Numbered from the stretch's first letter, positions 1 through 8,883 are shown. The stretch: DNA of 64,000 nt from Pseudomonas mandelii (GCF_024138395.1 NZ_JAMYDU010000004.1:372001-436000); one strand, 5' to 3'. Made by a program: numbers and translations. The notes: generated by a model not told the origin, from the sequence alone.

Positions 1-703
1 AACAACGCTCGGTGATCTGCGCCAGCGCGGCATCGTCGAGGGGAATGCTCGCCAGTGCCGAACGCGCCTTTTGGCAGCGCTCGCGCAGTGCGTGCTGCTG
101 GCTTTCCCATTCGGCGCAGAATCCTTGCGGGTCGCTGTCGAAATCCAGTCGACGACGGATGATCTGACCGCGCTCGGCGGGTGCGGTGTGGCCACTGAGG
201 GCGACGTTCAGGCCAAAGCGGTCGAGCAGTTGCGGGCGCAGTTCGCCCTCTTCCGGGTTCATGGTGCCGATCAGCACGAACTTCGCCGAATGCCGATGGG
301 AGATCCCGTCGCGCTCGATCAGGTTGGTGCCGCTGGCCGCCACGTCGAGCAGCAAGTCCACGAGGTGATCGGGCAGCAGATTGACTTCATCGACATACAA
401 CACGCCGCCGTCGGCCTTGGCCAGTACGCCGGGGGAAAATTGTGCGCGACCTTCGCTCAGGGCTGCGTCGAGGTCGAGGGTGCCCACCAGCCGTTCTTCG
501 GTGGCGCCTAGCGGCAAGGTGACGAATTGACCGCTGGCCAACAGGTCCGCCAGGCCTCGGGCCAGGGTGGACTTGGCCATGCCGCGCGGGCCTTCGATTA
601 GTACGCCACCGATTTTCGGATCGATGGCGGTCAGGTACAGCGCGAGCTTCAAGTCATCGGCGCCGACCACGGCGGAGAGCGGGAAATGGGGGGTGTCGGT
701 CAT
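1..703 (-). CDS. ChlI/BchI-type AAA+ ATPase chelatase subunit (partial, 3' end off window)
   Basis: AAA+ ATPase of the magnesium-chelatase I-subunit family. In pseudomonads that lack CobS/CobT it is thought to work with CobN and a ChlD-like protein to insert cobalt into the corrin ring. Reading from the ATG at 703, Walker A is GPRGMAKST (residues 38-46) and Walker B is GGVLYVDEVNLL (about 99-110), followed by the family's GTMNPEEGELRPQLLDRFGL region near residue 165. About 234 residues are visible; the C-terminus lies beyond base 1. It is the third gene of cobW-cobN-chlI, 154 bp after cobN, with a REP palindrome in the gap. The role in cobalt chelation is inferred from the neighbours; the ATPase family is clear. 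Confidence 0.9.
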   Translation of the reverse strand, partial: MTDTPHFPLSAVVGADDLKLALYLTAIDPKIGGVLIEGPRGMAKSTLARGLADLLASGQFVTLPLGATEERLVGTLDLDAALSEGRAQFSPGVLAKADGGVLYVDEVNLLPDHLVDLLLDVAASGTNLIERDGISHRHSAKFVLIGTMNPEEGELRPQLLDRFGLNVALSGHTAPAERGQIIRRRLDFDSDPQGFCAEWESQQHALRERCQKARSALASIPLDDAALAQITERC

Positions 704-744
704 GTTCAAATCTCGGTCATGGTCGGTGGCAGGCACACCTTGTA

Positions 745-840
745 CCTGTGGGAGCATGGCTTGCCCGCGAAGGCGTCCGCTCAGTCGAAATCAATGTTGA
801 TTGTGAGGGCCTCTTCGCGGGCAAGCCACGCTCCCACAGG
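745..840. repeat. REP-type palindrome between cobN and chlI
   Basis: Imperfect inverted repeat. The left arm starts CCTGTGGGAGCATGGCTTGC and the right arm ends CAAGCCACGCTCCCACAGG, with a loop of roughly 35 bp. It belongs to the same family as the element inside cobN and those near 9.8, 16.1, 31.7 and 39.8 kb. It lies in the cobN-chlI gap and could form a strong mRNA hairpin. Confidence 0.85.
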
Positions 841-857
841 TTAGCGGTGCCACAGAG

Positions 858-3800
858 TTACCTGTCTTCTTCTATATCCAGCAACAAATTCTCCAGCGCC
901 TCGCGGTACTCGCCCGGCTCTTTCCACATCCCACGTTGCTGCGCCTCGAGCATGCGCTCGGTCATGTCGCGCAGGGCATGGGGATTGTGTTCGCGGACAA
1001 ACTCCCGGGTTGCCGGATCGAGCAAATAGGCGTCCGCCAGCAACGCATACTGGTGGTCGTCGATCAACTGCGTGGTGGCGTCGAAGGCAAACAGGTTATC
1101 GACCGTCGCCGCCAGTTCGAACGCGCCTTTATAGCCGTGACGCTTGACCCCGTCGATCCATTTCGGATTGGCCGCCCGGGAGCGGATCACCCGGTTAAGT
1201 TCTTCCTTCAAGGTGCGAATCTTCGGCAAGTCCGGCTGACTGTGGTCGCCGTGATAACTGGCCGCCGCTTCACCGCTGAGGCTTTCGACGGCCGCCAGCA
1301 TGCCACCCTGGAACTGGTAATAGTCGTTGGAATCGAGCAAGTCGTGTTCACGGTTGTCCTGGTTTTGCAGCACTGCCTGCACCTGGCTCAGACGCTGGGC
1401 GAACTGTTCGCGGGCGGCGGTGCCTTCATCGGAGCCGCCGTATGCGTAGCCGCCCCAGTTCAGGTAAACCTCGGCCAGGTCTTCGCGGCTTTGCCACAGG
1501 CGACCGTCGATCGCGCCCTGCACACCCGCTCCGTAAGCACCCGGTTTGGCCCCGAAAATGCGCCAGCCGGCCTGCCGCCGCGCCGCGTCTTCATCCAGAC
1601 CGGATTCCAGCAGCGCTTGCCGCTCAGCACGGACCTTGGCCGCCAACGGGTTGAGATCATCCGGTTCATCCAGCGCTACGACCGCTTGCACGGCGGCATC
1701 GAACAGCCGGATCAAATTGGCAAAGGCATCGCGGAAAAATCCAGAGACGCGCAGGGTCACATCCACCCGTGGCCGGTCCAGCAAACTCAACGGCAGAATT
1801 TCGAAGTCATCGACCCGCTGGCTACCGGTCGCCCATACCGGACGCACGCCCATCAGCGCCATGGCCTGGGCGATGTCGTCGCCGCCGGTGCGCATGGTCG
1901 CGGTGCCCCAGACCGACAGACCGAGCTGACGCAGGTGATCGCCGTGGTCCTGCAAGTGCCGCTCAAGAATCAGGTTCGCGGATTGGAAGCCGATGCGCCA
2001 CGCGGTGGTGGTTGGCAGGTTGCGCACATCCACCGAATAGAAATTGCGCCCGGTGGGCAGCACGTCCAGCCGGCCGCGACTCGGTGCGCCGCTCGGGCCG
2101 GCCGGGACGAATCGACCGTTGAGAGCGTCGAGCAGGCCGCGCATTTCCGCTGGACCGCAGGCGTCAAGGCGTGGGGCAACGACCTCGCGCAGGCTCTCAA
2201 GGATGGCGCCGACGTCAGCCCACGCAAGACCCTGTGGGAGCGGGCTTGCCCGCGATAGCGGTGGGTCAGATAAATCAATGTCGACTGACACGCCGCCTTC
2301 GCGGACAAGCCCGCTCCCACAGGAGTCGTGGTGGGCTTGAGATGGGTTCAGTGTCAGCAAGATCAGTTCAGCGGCAAATAGCTCCAGTCGCTCGCGGGTA
2401 TCGCCCGCTGTGCGCCATAGCTCATCGCTGACCGACAACAGGGCATCCGGACGCAGCCCGCTCCAAGGCTCGGCCAACGCACAATCCAGCGGATCGAAGC
2501 CCAATGCAAACGCCTTGGCCAGCGCCCGCAGCAAGCTCGATTGCGCCCCGCGACCATCGCCGCGAGGAATACGCAGCAAGGCCAATAAGGTATCGATGCG
2601 CAACCGCCCGACCGGCGACTCGCCAAACACATGCAGGCCATCGCGGATCTGCGACTCCTTCAAGTCGCACAGGTACGTGTCCAGGCGCGGCAACCAGATC
2701 GCCGCATCGGCATCGCTGTCGAGCTTCTCGTCCAGTTGCAGTTCGCGGTCGATGTGCGAGTCGCGCACCAGTTGCAGAATGTCGCGCTGCAACTCCCGGG
2801 CGCGGCGTGGATCGAGCAATTGCGCTTCGTAATATTCGTCGGCCAACAATTCCAGATCGCGCAGCGGACCGTAGGTTTCAGCGCGAGTCAGCGGCGGCAT
2901 CAGGTGATCGATGATCACCGCTTGGGTGCGACGCTTGGCTTGGGCGCCCTCGCCCGGGTCATTGACGATGAACGGATAGATGTTCGGCAGCGGCCCGAGC
3001 AATGCGTCCGGCCAGCAGTTTTCCGACAGCCCGACGCCCTTGCCCGGCAGCCATTCGAGGTTGCCATGCTTGCCGACGTGAATCACGCCATGAGCACCGT
3101 AGGTGTTGCGCAACCAGAAGTAGAACGCCAGATAGCCGTGAGGCGGCACCAGGTCCGGGTCGTGATAGACCGCGCTCGAGTCCACCTGATAACCCCGAGC
3201 CGGTTGAATGCCGACGAAGGTCAGGCCGAAGCGCAGGCCGGCAATCATCATTCGTCCGCCACGGAACATGGGATCTTTTTCGGGTTCGCCCCAACGTTCC
3301 AGCACGGCTTGGCGATTGGCCTCGGGCAGCGCGTTGAACATCAGGTTGTAGTCGTCCAGCGCGAGGCTTTGATGACAGGGACGCTGGTCGAGGGTGTCGA
3401 GGTCGTTGCTGACGCCGCCGAGCAATTGCTGGATCAGCGCGGTGCCGCTGTCCGGCAACTCGGCCGGCAACGGATAACCTTCGGCATGCAGCGCGCGCAG
3501 GATATTCAATGCCGCAGCCGGAGTATCAAGGCCGACGCCATTGCCGATGCGCCCATCGCGAGTCGGGTAGTTGGCGAGGATCAGGGCGATGCGTTTTTCG
3601 CCGTTGGGCACTCGCGCCAGATCGATCCAGCGCCGCGCCAGTTCAGCGACAAAATCCATGCGCTCAGGTGCAGGCCGGTAGCAGACCACATCGGCCTGAC
3701 TGCGCTCACTGCGCCAGGCCAGGTCCTTGAAACTGATCGGCCGACTGATGATCCGCCCATCCAGCTCCGGCAGCGCGATGTGCATCGCCAGATCCCTCGG

Positions 3801-4724
3801 GCCGAGGCCTTGTTCGCTGGCGCGCCAACCCGGCTCGTTGTCTTGGGCGCAGATCGCCTGGATCACCGGGATATTGCGGCGAAACGGCCGCAGGTCCGGC
3901 GCTTCGGGGCTGGATTGGGCGAAACCGGTGGTGTTCAAAATCACCCCCGCTTCGACTTCATCCAGCAAGTCCTCAACCACCGTCAGGCAGCCGGGCTCTT
4001 TCAGACTGGCCAGCGCAATCGGCAACGGGTTCAACCCCGCCGCGTGCAAACGCTGGCAGAAAATATCGATGAAACCGGTGTTCGCCGCCTGCAAATGCGA
4101 GCGGTAAAACAGCACCGCCGCCACCGGCTGATCGGCCTGCCAGTCGGCTTGCCAATCTTTCAGTTCTGCGGGGCTTTTTTGCGGGTGGTAAATCGCGGTG
4201 CGTGGCAGGGTTTGCGGTTCGGCCCATGGGTAGTCGCGGCCCAGCCAGCGACTGGCGAGACAGCGAAACAGGTCGAGCGCGTTGGCCATCCCGCCCTGAC
4301 GCAGGAAGTGCCAGAGCCGGTCGCGGTCTTGCGGAGTTACGGTGCTCAGGTCACTGAGTTCCGGGTCCGGACGATCGTCCCCCGGCACCAGAATCAGTTG
4401 CACGCCGCGCCCGGACAATTCCACCAGACGCTCAATGCCATAACGCCAATAGGCGATGCCGCCGTGCAGCGAGATCAGAATCACCTTGGCGTGGCGCAGC
4501 ACTTCGTCGACATAGAGATCGACCGAGGCGTGATTCTGCACCTGCATCGGGTTGGCCAGGCGCACGCTCGGGTAATCGTCGGGCAACTGCTGCGCCGCTT
4601 CGGCAAGCAGCGCCAGGCTGGAATCACCGCTGCACAGGATCACCAGCTCGGCGGGGGTTTGTCCAAGGTCGGCAATGTTGTCATCCGACACGAAACCGCC
4701 GGGCTGGGTCCTGAGCAGGTGCAT
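858..4724 (-). CDS. cobN: Cobaltochelatase subunit CobN
   Basis: Large subunit of the aerobic (late cobalt insertion) cobaltochelatase, which inserts Co2+ into hydrogenobyrinate a,c-diamide; cytoplasmic. The 1288-residue product carries typical CobN/BchH sequences such as HGGIAYWRYGIERLVELSG near residue 88, GVIHVGKHGNLEWLPGKG near 546 and the conserved C-terminal part with LPTTTAWRIGFQSANLI. Family members are usually about 1250 residues. The excess is largely explained by residues about 801-832, which are encoded by a REP palindrome (2231-2323) read in frame. The ATG at 4724 lies 3 bp after the cobW stop, so the two are cotranscribed from the cobalamin riboswitch upstream of cobW. Whether the inserted loop is tolerated cannot be told from sequence. 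Confidence 0.95.
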   Translation of the reverse strand: MHLLRTQPGGFVSDDNIADLGQTPAELVILCSGDSSLALLAEAAQQLPDDYPSVRLANPMQVQNHASVDLYVDEVLRHAKVILISLHGGIAYWRYGIERLVELSGRGVQLILVPGDDRPDPELSDLSTVTPQDRDRLWHFLRQGGMANALDLFRCLASRWLGRDYPWAEPQTLPRTAIYHPQKSPAELKDWQADWQADQPVAAVLFYRSHLQAANTGFIDIFCQRLHAAGLNPLPIALASLKEPGCLTVVEDLLDEVEAGVILNTTGFAQSSPEAPDLRPFRRNIPVIQAICAQDNEPGWRASEQGLGPRDLAMHIALPELDGRIISRPISFKDLAWRSERSQADVVCYRPAPERMDFVAELARRWIDLARVPNGEKRIALILANYPTRDGRIGNGVGLDTPAAALNILRALHAEGYPLPAELPDSGTALIQQLLGGVSNDLDTLDQRPCHQSLALDDYNLMFNALPEANRQAVLERWGEPEKDPMFRGGRMMIAGLRFGLTFVGIQPARGYQVDSSAVYHDPDLVPPHGYLAFYFWLRNTYGAHGVIHVGKHGNLEWLPGKGVGLSENCWPDALLGPLPNIYPFIVNDPGEGAQAKRRTQAVIIDHLMPPLTRAETYGPLRDLELLADEYYEAQLLDPRRARELQRDILQLVRDSHIDRELQLDEKLDSDADAAIWLPRLDTYLCDLKESQIRDGLHVFGESPVGRLRIDTLLALLRIPRGDGRGAQSSLLRALAKAFALGFDPLDCALAEPWSGLRPDALLSVSDELWRTAGDTRERLELFAAELILLTLNPSQAHHDSCGSGLVREGGVSVDIDLSDPPLSRASPLPQGLAWADVGAILESLREVVAPRLDACGPAEMRGLLDALNGRFVPAGPSGAPSRGRLDVLPTGRNFYSVDVRNLPTTTAWRIGFQSANLILERHLQDHGDHLRQLGLSVWGTATMRTGGDDIAQAMALMGVRPVWATGSQRVDDFEILPLSLLDRPRVDVTLRVSGFFRDAFANLIRLFDAAVQAVVALDEPDDLNPLAAKVRAERQALLESGLDEDAARRQAGWRIFGAKPGAYGAGVQGAIDGRLWQSREDLAEVYLNWGGYAYGGSDEGTAAREQFAQRLSQVQAVLQNQDNREHDLLDSNDYYQFQGGMLAAVESLSGEAAASYHGDHSQPDLPKIRTLKEELNRVIRSRAANPKWIDGVKRHGYKGAFELAATVDNLFAFDATTQLIDDHQYALLADAYLLDPATREFVREHNPHALRDMTERMLEAQQRGMWKEPGEYREALENLLLDIEEDR
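2231..2323. repeat. REP palindrome inserted in frame within cobN
   Basis: A 93-bp inverted repeat whose arms begin CCTGTGGGAGCGGGCTTGCC and end GACAAGCCCGCTCCCACAGG. Its length is a multiple of three and neither strand of the element places a stop in the cobN frame, so cobN stays open and gains about 31 residues (roughly 801-832). Elements of this family are otherwise intergenic in this window. Confidence 0.9.
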
Positions 4725-4727
4725 GGT

Positions 4728-5789
4728 TTAAACGCTGAGCGCAGCGCGCAATTGCGCTTCGAGCTGAGCGGCGTCCAGATCCTGACCGATCAACACCAGA
4801 CGCGTGGTGCGCGCTTCTTCAGCGCCCCATTGTCGGTCGAAGTGCTTGTCGAAACGCGTGCCCACGCCCTGGATCAGCAGGCGCATCGGTTTGTTCGGCA
4901 CCGCCGCGAAACCTTTGACCCGAAGGATGCCGTGCTGAACCACCAATTGCGTCAGCGCGTCCATCAACAGGCTTTCGTCGGCTTGCGGCAGTTCGATAGA
5001 GATGGAGTCGAAGGCATCATGATCATGGTCGTCTTCACCTTCGTGGTGATGATCGTGATGGCTGTGGCGGCTGTCGATGTGTTCTTCGGAACCGGCACCG
5101 AGGCCAATCAGCACGTCCAGTGGCAGACGCCCGCTGCTGGCTTCGATGACTTTCACCGCTGGCGGCAGTTCTTCGGCGACTTCCAGGCGCACACGGGCCA
5201 GGTCTTCGGCGCTGATCAGGTCAGCCTTGTTGAGGATCACCAGGTCGGCGCTGGCCAGTTGGTCGGCGAACAACTCGTGCAGCGGCGATTCATGGTCCAG
5301 GTTCGGGTCGAGTTTGCGCTGGGCATCGACCTGATCCGGGAACGCAGCGAAGGTGCCAGCAGCGACGGCCGGGCTGTCGACCACGGTGATCACCGCGTCA
5401 ACCGTGCAGGCGCTGCGGATTTCTGGCCACTGGAAGGCTTGAACCAAAGGTTTTGGCAAGGCCAGACCGGAAGTTTCGATGAGGATGTGGTCGAGGTCGC
5501 CGCGACGAGCGACCAGTTCGCGCATCACCGGGAAGAATTCTTCCTGAACCGTGCAGCACAGGCAGCCATTGGCCAGTTCGTAGACGCGACCGTTGGCTTC
5601 TTCTTCGGTGCAGCCGATGGAGCATTGCTTGAGGATTTCGCCGTCGATGCCCAGCTCGCCGAACTCGTTGACGATCACCGCGATGCGACGGCCCTGAGCG
5701 TTGTCGAGCATGTGGCGCAGCAAGGTGGTTTTGCCCGAGCCGAGGAAGCCGGTAACGATGGTGACGGGGAGTTTGGCCAGTGTTTTCAT
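4728..5789 (-). CDS. cobW: CobW, GTP-binding metallochaperone of cobalamin synthesis
   Basis: COG0523 G3E-family GTPase, 353 aa, proposed to deliver cobalt to the CobN chelatase. Walker A is GFLGSGKTT (residues 14-22). The metal-binding CxCC motif is GCLCCT (CLCC at 76-79). Guanine-specificity sequence ILNKADL is present, and a His-rich stretch (HSHHDHHH followed by DHDHD, near residues 240-258) is a plausible metal buffer. The ATG at 5789 is chosen because Walker A then sits near the N-terminus as in the family and upstream codons read back toward the riboswitch leader. It is the first gene of cobW-cobN-chlI and is preceded on the same strand by a cobalamin riboswitch. Confidence 0.94.
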   Translation of the reverse strand: MKTLAKLPVTIVTGFLGSGKTTLLRHMLDNAQGRRIAVIVNEFGELGIDGEILKQCSIGCTEEEANGRVYELANGCLCCTVQEEFFPVMRELVARRGDLDHILIETSGLALPKPLVQAFQWPEIRSACTVDAVITVVDSPAVAAGTFAAFPDQVDAQRKLDPNLDHESPLHELFADQLASADLVILNKADLISAEDLARVRLEVAEELPPAVKVIEASSGRLPLDVLIGLGAGSEEHIDSRHSHHDHHHEGEDDHDHDAFDSISIELPQADESLLMDALTQLVVQHGILRVKGFAAVPNKPMRLLIQGVGTRFDKHFDRQWGAEEARTTRLVLIGQDLDAAQLEAQLRAALSV

Positions 5790-5897
5790 CGGATGCCCTT
5801 TGGCAAGGTGGCGGGCATACGGGACGACAATCGCAGCGGCGGATGCGCGCGCGGAAGAGTTCGCCACCGGATCACCCCGCCCGGTTGTAGTGAGAAT

Positions 5898-6100
5898 CTG
5901 TGTCGAGGCAGGTCTCCTGGCTGACGGTGTGCCGGCCTTATTGGCCTGGCATTCGCTGCGCCTTCCCGCGAACCTGATGGATCAGGGCTTGCAGTGGCGT
6001 GGCAGCGAACATCACCGTTCACAGTTGCGGGGGCAGCCGCGGCATCGACCGCGTTCCCTTCTTAGCTTCGGCAGACGCCGAAGAACCTCGAAAGCGCAAG
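5898..6100 (-). promoter_or_regulatory. Cobalamin riboswitch upstream of cobW
   Basis: Reading the minus strand, the conserved B12-riboswitch core elements appear in order: AAGAAGGGAACGCGGT, GCTGCCCCCGCAACTGTGA, a B12-box-like GCCACTG and the closing GGAGACCTGCC. It ends about 110 bp before the cobW ATG. Established role of the class: adenosylcobalamin binding represses downstream genes, here cobW-cobN-chlI. Exact boundaries are approximate. Confidence 0.9.
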
Positions 6101-6151
6101 GCTACGCATCGTGTGGGGGTGGGTCAATCTCTGAGCACGCCACCCCCTGTT

Positions 6152-6262
6152 GATCGTTCCCACGCTCTGCGTGGGAATGCCTCAACGGACGCTCCACGTT
6201 CGGCTCTGGATGGGACGCAGAGCGTCCCGGGCTGCATTCCCACGCAGAGCGTGGGAACGATC
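6152..6262. repeat. Inverted repeat, GATCGTTCCCACGC family
   Basis: Outer arms GATCGTTCCCACGCTCTGCG and CGCAGAGCGTGGGAACGATC are exact inverted complements. Each arm also contains the small hairpin CCCACGCTCTGCGTGGG. It sits between the two divergent cobalamin riboswitches and differs from the TAGGAGCG elements. Confidence 0.85.
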
Positions 6263-6277
6263 AAAAAGCACCGCGAT

Positions 6278-6305
6278 CCTGTAGGAGCGAGGCTTGCCCG
6301 CGAAG
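6278..6305. repeat. Single REP half-element
   Basis: Contains TGTAGGAGCGAGGCTTGCCC, the arm of the main REP family, without the partnering inverted arm nearby. It lies between the GTTCCCACGC repeat and the cbtB riboswitch. Confidence 0.6.
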
Positions 6306-6383
6306 CAGTCACCTCGGTGTCAAGCTGAGAACCCTTGCCAATTGACGCCCAACCCCCGCCCATGCTCTCCTACACGCCTTGTT

Positions 6384-6580
6384 ACGGGTGCCCTTCACAG
6401 GGTGAAACGGGAAACCGGTGAATCATGTGCTTTACTCTAAAGCCATGTCAGTCCGGTGCTGCCCCCGCAACGGTAAGCGAGTGAAGCGTCAGATCCACTG
6501 TGCCCGTCATACGGCATGGGAAGGTGATGCTTGCAGGTTTCGGCGCAAGCCCTGCCCCTCGCGAGCCCGGAGACCGGCCC
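6384..6580 (+). promoter_or_regulatory. Cobalamin riboswitch upstream of cbtB
   Basis: Contains in order GGTGAAACGGGAAACCGGTG, GCTGCCCCCGCAACGGTAA, the CACTGTGCC/ATGGGAAGG segment and GAGCCCGGAGACCGGCC, the standard core of the cobalamin riboswitch. It ends about 137 bp before the cbtB ATG. By class it should repress cbtB-cbtA-cobE-cobM when adenosylcobalamin is abundant. Confidence 0.92.
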
Positions 6581-6717
6581 GTAACACAAAGTGACTTTTA
6601 CGTTCACTGAATAACAAACCCGCGGTGGGCGGGCGCTGTTCGAAATCTCTGCGTGCCCCGGCGTGCGGAGGTTTTCATGCGCTCTATTCACCCGCTGACA
6701 GACCAGAGGGAAGCGCC

Positions 6718-6924
6718 ATGTCGATCATCAGCAGCACCGGCAGCAACACCGATAAAAAGAGCACGATCAGCACCACCACTACCCTGAGCCAACGCCTGAC
6801 CGCCGCTTTTTGTGCCTCGATCCTTGGCGCCAGCCTTGTGTATTTCGCCGGTTTCTCGCACATCGAAGCGGTGCACAATGCCGCGCACGATACCCGTCAC
6901 AGTTCCGCCTTTCCGTGCCATTGA
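6718..6924 (+). CDS. cbtB: CbtB, cobalt transporter small subunit
   Basis: A 68-aa membrane protein of the CbtB family, with one predicted transmembrane segment at about residues 24-46 and a C-terminal His-rich tail (HIEAVHNAAHD, then PCH at the end) expected to bind metal. CbtAB is a B12-riboswitch-controlled cobalt uptake candidate in proteobacteria. The ATG at 6718 follows AGAGGGAAGCGCC, a usable ribosome binding site. cbtA starts 11 bp after the stop, and a cobalamin riboswitch lies directly upstream, which supports the assignment. Confidence 0.92.
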   Translation: MSIISSTGSNTDKKSTISTTTTLSQRLTAAFCASILGASLVYFAGFSHIEAVHNAAHDTRHSSAFPCH

Positions 6925-6935
6925 GACCTGCTGAC

Positions 6936-7640
6936 ATGATCAAGCGTATTGCGCAAACCGCAGGTTTTAGCGGGCTGCTAGCCGCCCTGCTGCTGACCTT
7001 GCTGCAAAGCTTCTGGGTGGCCCCGCTGATTCTGCAGGCCGAGACCTATGAAAAATCCGAGCCGGCCGCTGTCGAAATCCACGAACATGCCGCGGGTGCT
7101 GTCGCCCACACTCATGATGCCGAAGCCTGGGAGCCTGAAGACGGCTGGCAGCGCGTGCTGTCGACCACTGGCGGCAATCTGGTGGTAGCAGTCGGTTTCG
7201 CTTTGATGCTTGCGGGCCTCTACACCTTGCGCGCTCCACGCCGTACCTCTCAGGGGCTGCTCTGGGGGCTGGCCGGTTATGCGACGTTCGTGCTGGCGCC
7301 CACCCTCGGCCTGCCACCTGAACTGCCGGGCACTGCCGCGGCGGATCTGGCGCAACGGCAGATCTGGTGGATTGGCACTGCCGCATCCACCGCTGTCGGC
7401 ATCGCGCTGATCGTGTTCAGCCGCCACTGGCTGATGAAGATCCTCGGCGTGGCGATTCTGGCCGTGCCTCATGTGATCGGCGCGCCGCAACCGGAAGTGC
7501 ACTCCATGCTGGCTCCGGAAGCCCTGGAAGCGCAATTCAAAATCGCTTCGCAGCTGACCAACATGGCATTCTGGCTGGCCCTGGGCCTGATCAGCGCCTG
7601 GTTGTTCCGCCGCAAAAGCGATGGCCAATACTCCGCATGA
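6936..7640 (+). CDS. cbtA: CbtA, cobalt transporter subunit
   Basis: A 234-aa integral membrane protein of the CbtA family. Several hydrophobic segments are visible (about residues 10-30, 74-92, 102-120, 150-170 and 210-228), and the loop after the first has HEHAAGAVAHTHDAE, likely metal-binding. It partners CbtB in putative cobalt uptake at the inner membrane. The ATG at 6936 is 11 bp after the cbtB stop, and the end overlaps the cobE start by ATGA, so translation is coupled. Regulation is by the upstream cobalamin riboswitch. Confidence 0.92.
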   Translation: MIKRIAQTAGFSGLLAALLLTLLQSFWVAPLILQAETYEKSEPAAVEIHEHAAGAVAHTHDAEAWEPEDGWQRVLSTTGGNLVVAVGFALMLAGLYTLRAPRRTSQGLLWGLAGYATFVLAPTLGLPPELPGTAAADLAQRQIWWIGTAASTAVGIALIVFSRHWLMKILGVAILAVPHVIGAPQPEVHSMLAPEALEAQFKIASQLTNMAFWLALGLISAWLFRRKSDGQYSA

Positions 7641-8050
7641 CTGACGTCAGCGCAGCGCCGACCTTGGTGGTCGGCCTGGGCTGCCAGCGCGGCTGCCCCG
7701 TCAGCACGCTGCGGGCGCTGCTTGATCAGGCATTACAGGCCCATCAAATCGAGCTCCGTGAGATCAAGGCCCTGGCCAGTATCGACCTCAAGCGCGAAGA
7801 GCCCGCCCTGATCGAACTGGCTGAGCAACTGGCATTGCCGTTGATGTATTTCAGCAGCGAACAATTGGCCGGTTATGAACCGCAACTCAGCCACCACTCC
7901 GACATCGCGTTCGAACGGACTGGCTGTTACGGCGTAGCGGAAAGTGCGGCGCTGGCACTGGCCGAACAATTGGCTCAGGCACCGGCAAAGTTGCTGATTC
8001 CACGGCAAAAATACGCCCAGGCCACCCTGGCATTGGCCAGCGCCGCGTAA
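7637..8050 (+). CDS. cobE: CobE / CbiG C-terminal-domain protein
   Basis: 137-aa protein of the CobE/CbiG_C family used in the aerobic cobalamin pathway; its precise step is not settled in the literature I know. Family features: N-terminal VVGLGCQRGCP near residues 11-21 and GCYGVAESAAL near 95-105. The start overlaps the cbtA stop (ATGA). It is followed 81 bp later by cobM, and the set lies under the cbtB riboswitch. Confidence 0.88.
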   Translation: MTDVSAAPTLVVGLGCQRGCPVSTLRALLDQALQAHQIELREIKALASIDLKREEPALIELAEQLALPLMYFSSEQLAGYEPQLSHHSDIAFERTGCYGVAESAALALAEQLAQAPAKLLIPRQKYAQATLALASAA

Positions 8051-8131
8051 AATCCCCGATAATCCCCGCCTTCGATCATGAGCAATCTTCATCTGAAGCG
8101 TGCCCATACCCTTTTTTGACAGGAAACGACG

Positions 8132-8878
8132 ATGACCGTCTACTTCATTGGCGCAGGCCCCGGCGACCCGGAACTGATCACCGTCAAAGGCCAGCGGCTG
8201 ATTCGTAGCTGCCCGGTCATCATCTATGCAGGCTCCCTGGTGCCCGCCGCCGTGCTGGAGGGCCACCGGGCCGAACAGGTGGTCAACAGCGCCGAATTGC
8301 ACCTGGAGCAGATCATCGAGCTGATCAAGACCGCCCATGCCCACGGCCAGGACGTGGCCCGTGTGCATTCCGGCGATCCGAGCCTGTACGGCGCGATTGG
8401 CGAGCAGATTCGCTACCTGCGTGAACTCGACATCCCTTTCGAAATCATTCCCGGCGTCACCGCCACCGCCGCCTGCGCGGCGCTTTTGGGCGCTGAGTTG
8501 ACCTTGCCGGACGTGTCACAGAGCGTGATTCTGACCCGCTACGCCGACAAGACTGCGATGCCGGCCGGTGAAGAGCTCGGTAGTCTGGCGCAGCATGGGG
8601 CGACCATGGCGATCCATTTGGGGGTCAATCATTTGGAGAAGATCCTCGCCGAATTGCTGCCGCACTACGGCGCCGATTGCCCGATCGCGGTGATCCATCG
8701 GGCGACCTGGCCGGATCAGGATTGGGTGGTGGGAACGCTAGCGGATATTGCCGGGAAGGTTCAAGCCAAGGGATTTCGCCGCACGGCGTTGATTCTGGTG
8801 GGCCGGGTGTTGGGCAGCGATCACTTCAGTGAGTCGTCGTTGTATCGCGCGGGGCATGCGCATCTCTACAGACCCTGA
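8132..8878 (+). CDS. cobM: Precorrin-4 C11-methyltransferase
   Basis: S-adenosylmethionine-dependent methyltransferase of the tetrapyrrole methylase fold, 248 aa, converting precorrin-4 to precorrin-5 in the aerobic B12 pathway. It shows VYFIGAGPGDPELITVKG at residues 3-20, HSGDPSLYGAIGEQ near 86-99 and IPGVTATAACAALLG near 110-124, all diagnostic for CobM/CbiF. The ATG follows AGGAAACGACG. It is the last gene of the plus-strand cobalamin unit and is followed by a hairpin repeat and a terminator. Confidence 0.95.
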   Translation: MTVYFIGAGPGDPELITVKGQRLIRSCPVIIYAGSLVPAAVLEGHRAEQVVNSAELHLEQIIELIKTAHAHGQDVARVHSGDPSLYGAIGEQIRYLRELDIPFEIIPGVTATAACAALLGAELTLPDVSQSVILTRYADKTAMPAGEELGSLAQHGATMAIHLGVNHLEKILAELLPHYGADCPIAVIHRATWPDQDWVVGTLADIAGKVQAKGFRRTALILVGRVLGSDHFSESSLYRAGHAHLYRP

Positions 8879-8883
8879 AGCAC

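Noticed and set aside
2631..5924. A plus-strand open frame of about 1100 codons opposite cobN/cobW
   Set aside because: It is the antisense shadow of cobN and cobW in high-GC DNA. Composition is rich in Gln, Arg and His with no recognisable domain, and it runs into the riboswitch.
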